A DNA stretch of 60,000 bases from Antedon mediterranea (taxonomy: Eukaryota > Echinodermata > Crinoidea > Comatulida > Antedonidae): the NCBI RefSeq assembly GCF_964355755.1, contig NC_092670.1, positions 14,137,201-14,197,200 on the forward strand, given 5' to 3'. This document shows, piece by piece, positions 31,060 to 44,276 of the stretch. Position 1 is the first letter of the stretch; the number at the start of each line of letters is the position of its first letter. Under the pieces are notes generated by a model. The model worked only from the letters and a program-made list of their open reading frames with translations. It made no database searches and was not told the origin of the DNA. The translations under genes were made by a program, and so were the position numbers.

Positions 31060-34000
31060 TGGAGGGCATAAAGTAAGGAAAATATGTTTTTTCCGTTTTA
31101 CAGATAATTTTCTAATACTCACAGCTATAACTGGCACTGTATATTTTCTGTACAACTACAATCTAAAAAATAAAAGGAAAATCATTAATAATGGCAATAA
31201 ACAACATTAACACTTTTTCAAAATCAACATGCTTCTTAATCAATGTCTGAAAAATTAAGAAATTTTCTCAAAATGAATTTGGGTATTAGACAGCTGGTTA
31301 GGGCCTACATGTTGTCTCAATGCTAATTTCATTTAATATTTTATTCACAAACCATAAAATCTGAATTATGTAAATGTTTCATAATAGAACATGCCTACAA
31401 AATAACAGGCAACGGTTCACAAAGTAAAGAAAATATGTTTTATCCGTTTGACAGATAATCTACTAATACTCACAGCTGTAGCTGACACTGTATATGTTCT
31501 ACAATCTAAAAAAAAAAACAAGGAAAAACATTAATAATTGGCAATAAACAACATTAACACTTTTTCCAAATCAACATGCTTCTTAATCAATGTCTGAAAA
31601 ATTAAGAAATTCCTCAAAATGACTTTGGGTATGAGACAGCTGGTTAGGCCTACATGTTGTCTTAATGCTAATTTCATTTAATATTTTATTCACAAACCAT
31701 AAAATCTGAATGATGTAAATGTTACATAATAGAAAATGCCTACAAAATAACAGGCAACGGTTCACAAAGTAAAGAAAATATGTTTTCTCCGTTTAACAGA
31801 TAATCTACTAATACTCACAGCTGTAGCTAACACTGTATATTTTCTACAATCTAAAAAAACAAAACAAGGAAAAACATCAATAATTGGCAATAAACAACAT
31901 TAACACTTTTTCCAAATCAACATGCTTCTTAATCGAGGTCTGAAAAATTAAGAAATTTCCTTAAAATGACTTTAGGTATGGGACGGCTGGTTAGGGCCTA
32001 CATGTTGTCTCAATGCTAGTTTCATTTAATATTTTATTCACAAACCATAAAATCTGAATGATGTAAATGTTACATAATAGAAAATGCCTACAAAATAACA
32101 GGCAACTGTTCACAAAGTAAGGAAAATATGTTTTCTCCGTTTAACAGATAATCTACTAATACTCACAGCTGTAGCTAACACTGTATATTTTCTACAATCT
32201 AAAAACAACAAGGAAAAACATTTATAATGGCAAAAAAACAACATTAACCCTTTTGTTAAATCAACATGCTTCTTAATCAATGTCTGAAAAATTAAGAAAT
32301 TTCCTCAAAATAACTTTGGGTATGGGCCGGCTGATTGGGGTCTACATGTTGTCTCAAAACTACTTTCATTTAATATCTTATTCAAAAACCATAAAATCTG
32401 AATTATGTAAATGTTTCATAATATAAAATGCCTACAAAATAACAGGCAACAGTTCACAAAGTAAAGAAAATATGTTTTCTCCGTTTAACAGATAATCTAC
32501 TAATACTCACAGCTGTAGCTGACACTGTATATTTTCTACAATCTAAAAAAACAAAACAAGAAAAAACATCAATAATTGGCAATAAACAACATTAACACTT
32601 TTTCCAAATCAACATGCTTCTTAATCGAGGTCTGAAAAATTAAGAAATTTCCTTAAAATGACTTTAGGTATGGGACGGCTGGTTAGGGTCTACATGTTGT
32701 CTCAATACTACTTTCATTTAATATCGTATTCACAAACCATAAAATCTAAATTATTTAAATGTTTCATAATATAAAATGCCTACAAAATAACAGGCAACAG
32801 TTCACAAAGTAAGGAAAATATGTTTTCTCCGTTTAACAGATAATCTACTAATACTCACAGCTGTAGCTGAAACTGTTAATTTTCTACAATCTAAAAAAAA
32901 ACAAGGAAAAACATTAATAATGGCAATAAACAACATTAACACTTTTTCCAAATCAACATGCTTCTTAATCAATGTCTGAAAAATTAGGAAATTTCCTCAA
33001 AATGACTTTGGGTATGAGACAGCTGGTTACGGCCTACATGTTGTCTCAATGCTAATTTCATTTAATTGTTTGATCACAAACAATAAAATCTGCATTACGT
33101 AAATGTTTCATAATAGAAAATGTCTACAAAATAACAGGCAACAGTTTACAAAGTAAGGAAAATATGTTTTCTCCGTTTAACAGATAATCTACTGATACTC
33201 ACAGCTATAGCTGAAACTGTATATTTTCTACAATCTAAAAAAAAAACAAGGAAAAACATTAATAATTGGCAATAAACAACATTAACACTTTTTCCAAATC
33301 AACATGCTTCTTAATCGAGGTCTGAAAAATTTAGAAATTCCTCAAAATGACTTTGGGTATGAGACAGCTGGTTAGGGCCTACATGTTTTCTCAATGCTAA
33401 TTTCATTTAATATTTTATTCACAAACCATAAAATCTGAATGCTGTAAATGTTTCATAATAGAAAATGCCTACAAAATAACAGGCAACTGTTCACAAAGTA
33501 AGGAAAATATGTTTTCTCTGTTTAACAGATAATCTACTGATACTCACAGCTATAGCTAACACTGTATATTTTCTATAATCTAAGAACAACAAGAAAAAAC
33601 ATTGATAATGGCAATAAACAACATTAACCCTTTTGCTAAATCAACATGCTTCTTAATCAATGTCTGAAAAATTAAGAAATTTTCTCAAAATAACTTTGGG
33701 TATGGGCCGGCTGATTGGGGTCTACATGTTGTCTCAATACTAATTTCATTTAATATCTTATTCACAAACCATAAAATCTGAATTATGTAAATGTTTCATA
33801 ATATAAAATGCCTACAAAATAACAGGCAACAGTTCACAAAGTAAGGAAAATATGTTTTCTCCGTTTAACAGATAATCTACTAATACTCACAGCTGTAGCT
33901 GAAACTGTTAATTTTCTACAATCTAAAAAAAACAAGGAAAAACATTGATAATGGCAATAAACAACATTAACACTTTTTCCAAATCAACATGCTTCTTAAT

Positions 34001-36075
34001 CGAGGTCTGAAAAATTAAGAAATTCCTCAAAATGACTTTGGGTATGAGACAGCTGGTTACGGCCTACATGTTGTCTCAATGCTAATTTCATTTAATTGTT
34101 TGATCACAAACAATAAAATCTGCATTACGTAAATGTTTCATAATAGAAAATGTCTACAAAATAACAGGCAACAGTTTACAAAGTAAGGAAAATATGTTTT
34201 CTCCGTTTAACAGATAATCTACTGATACTCACAGCTATAGCTGAAACTGTATATTTTCTACAATCTAAAAAAAAACAAGGAAAAACATTGATAATGGCAA
34301 TAAACAACATTAACACTTTTTCCAAATCAACAAGCTTCTTAATTAATGTCTGAAAAATTAAGAAATTTCTTCAAAATGACTTTGGGTATGGGTCGGCTAA
34401 TTTGGGGCCTACATGTTGTCTCAATGCTAATTTCATTTAAATTTTATTCACAAACCATAAAATCTGAATGATGTAAATGTTTCATAATAGAAAATGCCTA
34501 CAAAATAACAGGCAACAGTTCACAAAGTAAGGAAAATATGTTTTCTCTGTTTAGCAGATAATCTACTAATACTCACAGCTGTAGCTGACACTGTATATTT
34601 TCTACAATCTAAAAAAAAAACAAGGAAAAACATTAATAATTGGCAATAAACAACATTAACACTTTTTCCAAATCAACATGCTTCTTAATCGAGGTCTGAA
34701 AAATTTAGAAATTCCTCAAAATGACTTTGGGTATGAGACAGCTGGTTAGGGCCTACATGTTTTCTCAATGCTAATTTCATTTAATATTTTATTCACAAAC
34801 CATAAAATCTGAATGCTGTAAATGTTTCATAATAGAAAATGCCTACAAAATAACAGGCAACTGTTCACAAAGTAAGGAAAATATGTTTTCTCTGTTTAAC
34901 AGATAATCTACTGATACTCACAGCTATAGCTAACACTGTATATTTTCTATAATCTAAGAACAACAAGAAAAAACATTGATAATGGCAATAAACAACATTA
35001 ACCCTTTTGCTAAATCAACATGCTTCTTAATCAATGTCTGAAAAATTAAGAAATTTTCTCAAAATAACTTTGGGTATGGGCCGGCTGATTGGGGTCTACA
35101 TGTTGTCTCAATACTAATTTCATTTAATATCTTATTCACAAACCAAAAAATCTGAATTATGTAAATGTTTCATAATATAAAATGCCTACAAAATAACAGG
35201 CAACAGTTCACAAAGTAAGGAAAATATGTTTTCTCCGTTTAACAGATAATCTACTAATACTCACAGCTGTAGCTGAAACTGTTAATTTTCTACAATCTAA
35301 AAAAAACAAGGAAAAACATTGATAATGGCAATAAACAACATTAACACTTTTTCCAAATCAACATGCTTCTTAATCGAGGTCTGAAAAATTAAGAAATTCC
35401 TCAAAATGACTTTGGGTATGAGACAGCTGGTTACGGCCTACATGTTGTCTCAATGCTAATTTCATTTATTATTTTATTCACAAACCATAAAATCTGAATG
35501 CTGTAAATGTTTCATAATAAAAAATGCCTACAAAATAACAGGCAACTGTTCACAAAGTAAGGAAAATATGTTTTCTCCATTTAACAGATAATCTACTACT
35601 CACAGCTGTAGCTAACACTGTATATTTTCTACAATCTAAAAACAACAAGGAAAACATTGATAATGGCAATAAACAACATTAACCCTTTTTCCAAATCAAC
35701 ATGCTTCTTAATTAATGTCTGAAAAATTAGGAAATTTCCTCAAAATGACTTTGGGTATGGGCCGGCTGATTAGGGCAAGCAACAGTTCACAAAATAAGGA
35801 AAATATGTTTTCTCCATTTAACAGATAATCTACTAATACTCACAGCTGTAGCTGAAACAGTTAATTTTCTACAATCTAAAAAAAACAAGGAAAAACATTG
35901 ATAATGGCGATAAACAACATTAACACTTTTTCCAAATCAACAAGCTTCTTAATCAATGTCTGAAAAATTAAGAAATTTCCTCAAAATAACTTATTTTATT
36001 CACAAACAATAAAATCTGAATTATGTAAATGTTTCATAATAGAAAATGCCTACAAAATAACAGGCAACAGTTCAC
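31060..36075 (-). repeat. About 350-bp satellite-like array, ~14 copies, in the Helentron upstream region
   Basis: Monomers repeat every 343-352 bp, marked by GGAAAATATGTTTTCTCCG, ACTCACAGCTGTAGCTG, AATCAACATGCTTCTTAATC and ATAACAGGCAAC. A four-monomer higher-order period is visible: 33.25-33.99 kb is almost identical to 34.62-35.37 kb, offset about 1374 bp. The last copies (35.8-36.07 kb) are shortened. Confidence 0.92.
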
Positions 36076-37046
36076 TCCCAATCATGAAACCATTAATCAT
36101 CTCTACAAACTATTTATTTAATATACACTACTTACAATATTCTAGAGATACTAAAGTAGAAACAATTGTGTATCTCTTCCAACAGCTACAAGACAAAAAT
36201 ATATTATTATTATAAATATCAATACAAATTGTGATCAAAACATCCACAATATTTGTAACAATGACAGGTGCGAAAGGGAACTGCGCTGACCTACGTCACT
36301 ACTACTAGGACTACTGGAGTAAGCCTAGACAACATGCTATTGTAAGAAGAACGAGTCATTGTTTCTTCTCTTTAAGAATTTATACAACTAAAAATTAAGC
36401 TAGAGTTAATATAATATAAGCCAGGTGCAAAAGGGAACTAGCGCCGTTTAGTCCTACTAAAAACAGCAAGTATTCTTGTACAGGCTAGGCCTAGGTACAC
36501 TATGAATGTAGCAGACATATTTGTTCGTATTTACCGGGACCGTATTTAACATACACATGGCCATACACGATTGTCGTGCTGCTACGAAAGCCATCGGGCT
36601 GAAAAACGTCACGACGTTTGCCGGCCGTCTCTGAAAGTCTGACATCCTTCCCTATATCTATAGTAGGCTAGGGTATCGTTAGTAAGTAGCAATTACAAAA
36701 CAACTACAAATCAAACAATCCACATAATTTCTTACCTATTTCTTATAGTATATCAATTCTCAACAAACTTGAGTTTGTTATTTATTTATTTAATCGTTGA
36801 AGTTCGACGATATAAAATGGTATTTGTAACAATTATCAGAGAGCGACTCTTAAAAACCAACATGGAGTTTACCAACGACATACCACAACACAACACGTTG
36901 TCGAATTTTCTCGAAATTCGGTTCACCTACAGTATGGCATGCAATCCTCGCCAAAATTACCAATATTTAACGAATAACGAAAATTAGTTTTCACGTCAGA
37001 CCTATTATATGTATTCTACGTGTATATTATTAGACGTTGCGTTTTC
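36076..37046 (-). other. Unique 5' region of the Helentron
   Basis: This is single-copy sequence in the window, with richer CpG content near 36250-36640 and a repeated phrase AGGTGCGAAAGGGAACT / AGGTGCAAAAGGGAACT (36267 and 36423). Short ORFs here are not convincing. Confidence 0.45.
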
Positions 37047-37089
37047 GCGGATAACCTAACTCGTCCGCAGTGACGAGTTCAAATCTAGT
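37047..37089 (-). repeat. 5' terminus of the Helentron
   Basis: It has subterminal repeat GCGGATAACC (37047-37056), stem arms AACTCGTC (37058-37065) and GACGAGTT (37072-37079), then TCAAATCTAGT. Nearly the same 43 bp terminate most small units. Its single difference (CGCAGT in the loop instead of CGTAGT) sets the autonomous copy apart. Confidence 0.8.
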
Positions 37090-38260
37090 TTTTTTTCTCT
37101 TTTTTTTTCTATTTTCTTCTTTCTTTCCACGAATTTTGTTGCACGCATATCTCTAATTCTGGCCAACATAAGATTGTGTAACTTTGTCATAATATTAACC
37201 TGTAGCGGTAGATGTGCAGGACGTTTCGTTTTTTGACTTTAGAGTCGCGCAGCGTAAGTTACGTGCGATTTTATGAATTTCAATGATTGATCATAGAATA
37301 AAAACTAAAAGTAATTTTGTATTGAAACTTGGTAAAAATTTAAGTCATATCATGCGCTAACTTTCTATGGAGAGAAAATGGCATGTTTTACAGAAAGTTA
37401 CGCGCGCACGTGCGTTTAAAATTTAAAAATGCGAAAAATCAATTTCTAATCAACTTTCTACGCGTTTCATGTCATTTTGAGCATTTAAAAAATTCCCAGG
37501 CGTGCGCACTTTTCTTACGCGCGCGTGCGCACGTAGCGCAAAAACATCTTTTTTTTGCTTGATTTTTGTTTTTCCAGCCTTTTCTAGTAATTTTACCAAT
37601 TTTCAATCAATTTCGACTTAAAATCACGTCATACGAGCACGTAGAATTGAACAATTTGCGCGCGTTTTTGATGAAAAAGTTAAAAAATTCGTGAAAATTA
37701 TGCCTTTTTTTAAAAGGTCATAGATTCTAAACACCGTGGAGAACATTTTTAAAATTTCAGATTCTGGAAGTAGATGAGTTGTAGATATCAAATCATGTAC
37801 CGATATGGCTAACCGGACATTGTGACGTCATCGTATGGCCACTCGAATATAAAATATAGGATTTTTGTCTCTTTCGCATAACTCATCACATTTAATAGAG
37901 CGCATCTCCACTTATCCGTATTCCATTTCCCTCCATTTTGTTATATTATCTAGGCCAATCAATTATCTTTCGCATAATCTACCATTTTTTAAATTGTGAT
38001 GACGTCATCATATCCAAAAGAGTCAATAACTTGGGTCCTTTATTTTCACTTATTCTGCTCTGTATGTAGTACGTATACAGTATATAGTATATAGTGTATA
38101 CCGTATATACTCAGACGTGACACAAAATAGAGAGCGCACTAACATTTTTTTTCAATGGCATAATCGTTTTTATGCGCGCAATATTCTAGCGTATGACGTG
38201 CACGTGGATTTTGCGCTGCGGATAACCTAACTCGTCCGTAGTGACGAGTTCAAATCTAGT
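37090..38260 (-). repeat. Body of split unit B
   Basis: It begins in a T tract without hairpin and ends with CTAG at 38256-38259. With stub B (16090-16150) it makes one 1.23-kb unit interrupted by the 20.9-kb Helentron. Confidence 0.75.
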
Positions 38261-39415
38261 TTTTCTATGTTATTCTTCTTTCTTTCCCTGAATTTTGTTG
38301 GCAGCGTATCTCTAATTCTGGCAAACAGAAGATTGTGTAACTTTTTCATAAGATTGACCTGTAGCTGTAGATGTGCAGGACGTTTCGTTTTTTGACTTTA
38401 GAGTCGCGCAGCGTAAGTTACGCGCGATTTTGTGAATTTTGCGTATTTAACATAGATTGAAAACCAAAAAGCAATTTTAATTGAAACTTGGCAAAAGTGT
38501 AATTTATATCATGCGCTAACTTTCTATGGATTTAAAATGGCACATTTCCAAAAAGTTACGCGCGCACGCGCGTTTAAAATTTCAAAATGCGAAAATTCAA
38601 TTTCTAATCAACTTTCTACGCGTTTCAGGTCATTTTGAGCATTTTAAAAATTCCCACGCGTGCGCAATTTTTTTACGCGCGCGTGCGCACGTAGCGCAAA
38701 AACATTTTTTTTTTGCTTGATTTTTGTTTTTCCTGTCTTTTTTTAGTAAATTTACCAACTTTCAAACAATTTCGACTTAAAATCACGTCATACGAGCACG
38801 TAGAATTGAACAATTTGCGCGCGTTTTTGATGAAAAAGTTCAAAAATTCATAAAAATTATGCCTTTTTTAAAACAGTCATAGATTCTAAACTCCGAGGTG
38901 AAAATATTTAAAATTTCAGATTCTGGAAGTAGATGAGTTGTTTTTCTCGAATCATGCATTGATATGGCTAACCAGACATTGTGACGTCATCGTATGGCCA
39001 CCCGAATATAAAATATAGGATTTTTTTCTCTTTCGTCATAGCTCGTCAATTTAATAGAGCGCATCTCTACTTATCCTTATTCCATTTCACTCAATTTGTT
39101 TATATTGTCTAGATCAATCAATTACCTTTCGCATGATCCACCATTTTAAAAATTGTGATGACGTCATCATGTTCAAATGCGTCAATAACTTTGGTCACTT
39201 ATTTTCACCTATTCTGCACTGTATGTAGTACGTATACAGTATATAGTGTTATACCGTATATACTTAGACGCGACGCAACATAGAGAGCGCACTAACATTT
39301 TTCAATGCCATAATCGTTTTATTTTTTTGCGCGCACTATTCTAACGTATGACGTGCACGCGGCTTTTGCACTGCGGATAACCTAACTCGTCCGTAGTGAC
39401 GAGTTCAAATCTAGT
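38261..39415 (-). repeat. Body of split unit A
   Basis: It begins TTTTCTATGTTATTC without hairpin and ends with CTAG at 39411-39414. With stub A (16021-16089) it makes about 1.22 kb. The second half is nearly identical to 13.85-14.76 kb. Confidence 0.75.
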
Positions 39416-40632
39416 TGGTTATCCGCACTTGGCGGATAACCCCTTGTTATTGTCAGGATCTTTTTTTTTTTTTTTTTTTTTTTTTTTCTTTATTCTTCTT
39501 TCTTTCCACGATTTTTGTTCGCAGCGTATCTCTAATTCTAGCTAACATCAGATTCTATAACTTTGTCATAAGATTGCCCTGTTGCTGTAGATGTGCAAGA
39601 AACTTTTTTTTATGAATTTCGAGTCGCGCAGCGTAAGTTACGCGCGATTTTATGAATTTCAATGATTGATCATAAATTAAAAACCAAAAGTCATTTTATA
39701 TTGAAACTTGGTGAAAATTTAAGTTATATCATGCGCAAACTTTCTATGGATTAAAAATGGCATGTTTCTAATAAAGTAACGCGCGCACGCGCGTTTAAAA
39801 TTTCAAAATGCGCAAAATTGATTTCTAATCAACTTTCTACGCGTTTCATGTCATTTTGAGCATTTCAAAAATTCCCACGCGTGCGCAATATTTTTACGCG
39901 CGCGTGCGCACGTAGCGCAAAAACATCTTTTTTTTGGTAGATTTTTGTTTTTTCAGCCTTCTTTAGTAATTTTACCAACTTTCAATCAATTTCGACTTAA
40001 AATCACGTCACACGAGCACGTAGAATTGGATAATTTGCGCGTGTTTTTGATGAAAAACTTCAAAAAATCGTCAAAATTAGACCTTTTTTTAAACAGTCAT
40101 AAATTCTAAACTACGTGGTGAACTTTTTTAAAATTACATATTCTGGAAGTAGATGAGTTGTTTTTCTCGAATCATGCATTGATATGGCTAACTGGACATT
40201 GTGACGTCATCGTATGGCCACCCGAATAAAAAATATAGGATTTTTTTCTCTTTCGTCATAGCTCGTCAATTTATTAGAGCGCATCTCTACTTATCCTTAT
40301 TCCATTTCACTCAATTTTTTTATATTGTCTAGATCAATCAATTATCTTTCGCATGATTCACCATTTTTAAAGTTGTGATGACGTCATCATGTTCAAATGC
40401 GTCAATAACTTTGGTCACTTATTTTCACCTATTCTGCACTGTATGTAGTACGTATACAGTATATAGTGTATACCGTACACACTTAGACGCGACACAAAAT
40501 AGAGGGCTCACTAACATTTTTTCAATGGCATAATCGTTTTTCTGCGCGCAATATTCTAACTTAGGTGTCATGCGCATGGGTTTTGCGATGCGGATAACCT
40601 AACTCGTCCGTAGTGACGAGTTCAAATCTAGT
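39416..40632 (-). repeat. Helentron-like unit (hairpin class)
   Basis: Complete 1217-bp unit from hairpin to CTAG (40628-40631). Confidence 0.8.
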
Positions 40633-41849
40633 TGGTTATCCGCACTTGGCGGATAACCCCTTGTTATTGTCAGGATCTTTTTTTTTCTTTTTTTTTTTCT
40701 ATCTTATTCTTCTTTCTTTCCCGGAATTTTGTTCGCAGCGTATCTCTAATTCTGGCCAATATAAGATTGTGTAACTTTGTCATAAGATTGACCTCTAGAT
40801 GTAGATGTGCAGGACGTTTCGTTTTTTAACTTTAGAGTCGCGCAGCGTAAGTTACGCGCGATTTTATGAATTTCAATGATTGATCATAGCTTAGAAATCA
40901 AAAGTCATTTTGTAATGAAACTTGGTGAAAATTTAAGTCATATCAAGCGCAAACTTTCTATGGATTAAAAATGGCATGTTTGACAAAAAGTTACGCGTGC
41001 ACGCGCGTTTAAAATTTCAAAATGCGAAAAATCAATTTCTAATCAACTTTCTACGCGTTTCATGTCATTTTGAGCATTTCAAAAATTCCCACGCGTGCGC
41101 AATTTTTTTACGCGCACGTGCGCACTTATAGCAAAAACATCCTTTTTTTGCTTGATTTTTGTTTTTTCAGCCTTTTCTAGTAATTTTACCAATTTTTATA
41201 CAATTTCGACTTAATATCACGTCATACGAGCACGTAGAATTGAACAATTTGCGCGCATTTTTGATGAAAAACTTCAAAAAATCGTCAAAATTAGACCTTT
41301 TTTTAAACAGTCATACATTCTAAACTACGTGGTGAACTTTTTTAAAATTACATATTCTGGAAGTAGATGAGTTGTTTTTCTCGAATCATGCATTGATATG
41401 GCTAACCGGACATTGTGACGTCATCGTATGGCCACCCGAATATAAAATATAGGATTTTTTTCTCTTTCGTCATAGCTCGTCAATTTAAATAGAGCGCATC
41501 TCTACTTATCCTTATTCCATTTCACTCAATTTTTTTATATTGTCTAGATCAATCAATTATCTTTCACATGATCCACCATTTTAAAAATTGTGATGACGTC
41601 ATCATGTTCAAATGCGTCAATAACTTTGGTTACTTATTTTCACCTATTCTGCACTGTATGTAGTACGTATACAGTATATAGTGTTATACCGTATATACTT
41701 AGACGCGACGCAAAATAGAGAGCGCACTAACATTTTTCAATGCCATAATCGTTTTTTTTTTTGCGCTCAATATTCTAACGTATGACGTGCACGTGGCTTT
41801 TGCGCTGCGGATAACCTAACTCGTCCGTAGTGACGAGTTCAAATCTAGT
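40633..41849 (-). repeat. Helentron-like unit (hairpin class)
   Basis: Complete 1217-bp unit ending at CTAG 41845-41848. Its first half is close to the units at 47850 and 50227 (CTATCTTATTC, CCCGGAATTTTG). Confidence 0.8.
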
Positions 41850-43066
41850 TGGTTATCCGCACTTGGCGGATAACCTCTTGTTATTGTCAGGATCTTTTTT
41901 TTATTTTTCTCTTTTTTTTTCTATTTTCTTCTTTCTTTCCACGAATTTTGTTGGTCGCATATCTCAAATTCTGGCCAACATAAGATTGTATAACTTTGTC
42001 ATAAGATTGACTTGTAGCTGTAGATGTGCAAGAAACTTTTTTTTTCAAATTTCGAGTTGCGCAGCGTAAGTTACACGCGATTTTGTGAATTTCAATGATT
42101 GATCATAGAATAAAAACTAAAAGTTGTTTTGTATTGAAACTTGGTGAACATTTAAGTCACATAATGCGCAAACTTTCTATGGATTAAAAATGGCATGTTT
42201 CACAAAAAGTTACGCGCGCACGCGAGTTTAAAATTTCAAAATGCGAAAAATCAATTTCTAATCAACTTTCTTCGCGTTTCATGTCATTTTGAGCATTTCA
42301 AAAATTCCCACGCGTGCGCAATTTTTTTACGCGCGCGTGCGCACGTAGCAAAAAAACATCATTTTTTTGCTTGATTTTTGTTTTTCCTGTCTTTTTTAGT
42401 AAATTTACCAACTTTCAAACAATTTCGACTTAAAATCACGTCATACGAGCACGTAGAATTAAACAATTTACGCGCATTTTTGATGAAAAAGTTCAAACAT
42501 TTGTCAAAATTATGCCTTTTTTTAAACAGTCATAAATTCTAAACTACGTGGTGAACTTTTTTAAAATTACATATTCTGAATGTAGATGAGTTGTAGATAT
42601 AGAATCATGCATCGATTTGGGTAACCGGACATTGTGACGTCATCGTATGGCCACACGAATGTCAAATATAGGATTTTTGTCTCTTTCGTCATAGCTCATC
42701 ACATTTAATAGAGCGCATCTCCACTTATCCGTATTCCATTTTCCCCCATTTGTTTATTTTGTCTAGGTCAATCAATTATCTTTCGCACGATTTACCATTT
42801 TTAAAATTGTTATGACGTCATCATGTTCAAAAGCGTCAATAACTTTGGTCACTTCTTTTCACCTATTCTGCACTGTATGTAGTACGTATACAGTATATAA
42901 GTGTATACCGTATATACTCAGACGTGACGCAAAATAGAGGGCGCACTAACATTTTTTTCAATGGCATAATCGTTTTTCTGCGCGAAATATTGTAACGTAT
43001 GACGTGCACGTGGCTTTTGCGCTGCGGATAACCTAACTCGTCCGTAGTGACGAGTTCAAATCTAGT
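41850..43066 (-). repeat. Helentron-like unit (hairpin class)
   Basis: Complete 1217-bp unit ending at CTAG 43062-43065, with a short interrupted T tract. Confidence 0.8.
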
Positions 43067-44276
43067 TGGTTATCCGCACTTGGCGGATAACCCCTTGTTA
43101 TTGTCAGGATCTTTTTTTTTTTCTTTTTTTTTTTCTATGTTCTTCTTTCTTTCCACGATTTTTGTTCGCAGCGTATCTCTAATTCTGGCCAACATAGGAT
43201 TGTATAACTTTGACAAAAGATTGCTCTGTAGCTGTAGATGTGCAAGAAACTTTTTTTTTTCAATTTCGAGTCGCACAGCGTAAGTTACGCGCGATTTTAT
43301 GAATTTCAATGATTGATCATAGATTAAAAACCAAAAGTCATTTTCTATTGAAACTTGGTGAAAATTTAAGTTATATTATGCGCAAACTTTCTATGGATTA
43401 AAAATGGCATGTTTCACATAAAGTGACGCGCGCACGCGCATTCAAAATTTCAAAATGCGCAAAATTCATTTCTAATCAATTTTCTACGCGTTTCATGTCA
43501 TTTTGAGCATTTCAAAAATTCCCAAGGGTGCGCAATATTTTTACGCGCGCGTGCGCACATAGCGCAAAAACATCATTTTTTTGCTTGATTTTTGTTTTTT
43601 CAGCCTTCTCTAGTAATTTTATCAATTTTCAATCAATTTTTACTTAAAATCACGTCACACGAGCACGTAGAATTGGATAATTTGCACGCGTTTTTGATGA
43701 AAAACTTCAAAAATTTGTCAAAATTTTACCTTTTTTTGAACAGTCATAAATTCTAAACTACGTGGTGTACTTTTTTGAAATTACATATTCTGGAAGTAGA
43801 TGGGTTGTATTTCTTGAATCATGCATTGATATGGCTAACCGGACATTGTAACGTCATCGTATGGCCACCCGAATACAAAATATAGGATTTTTTTCTCTTT
43901 CATCATAGCTCGTCAAATTTAATAGAGCGCATCTCTACTTATCCGTATTCCATTCCCACCATTTCTTTATTTTGTCCAGGTCAATCAATTATCTTTCACA
44001 TGATTTACGATTTTTAAAATTGTGATGACGTCATCATGGTCAAAAGCGTCATTAACTTTGGTCACTTATTTTCACCTATTCTGAACTGTATGTAGTACGT
44101 ATACAGTATAGTGTATACCATTATATACTTTTACGTGACGCAAAATAGAGAGCGCACTAACATTTTTTCAATGGCATAATCGTTTTTTGGCGCGCAATAT
44201 TCTAACGTATGACGTGCACGTGGCTTTTGCGCTGCGGATAACCTAACTCGTCCGTAGTGACGAGTTCAAATCTAGT
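43067..44276 (-). repeat. Helentron-like unit (hairpin class)
   Basis: Complete 1.21-kb unit ending at CTAG 44272-44275. Confidence 0.8.

Larger units (their letters stand above)
16151..37089 (-). mobile_element. Putative autonomous Helentron, 20.9 kb, minus strand
   Basis: The element reads from a 5' end at 37089 (CTAG, then the GACGAGTT/AACTCGTC stem-loop, then GGTTATCCGC on the minus strand) to a 3' hairpin at 16176-16152 preceded by an A-rich tract. It lies T|T inside the T tract of unit B, which is itself inside unit A. Contents in transcription order: unique 1-kb leader region, 350-bp array, TATA box, 90-bp repeats, the 3105-codon Rep/helicase/endonuclease ORF, 365-bp repeats, then unit-like sequence. 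Helentrons are rolling-circle elements that make no target duplication and prefer T|T. The subterminal inverted repeats and microsatellite-then-stem-loop 3' end match that group. The intact ORF suggests recent activity. Confidence 0.75.
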
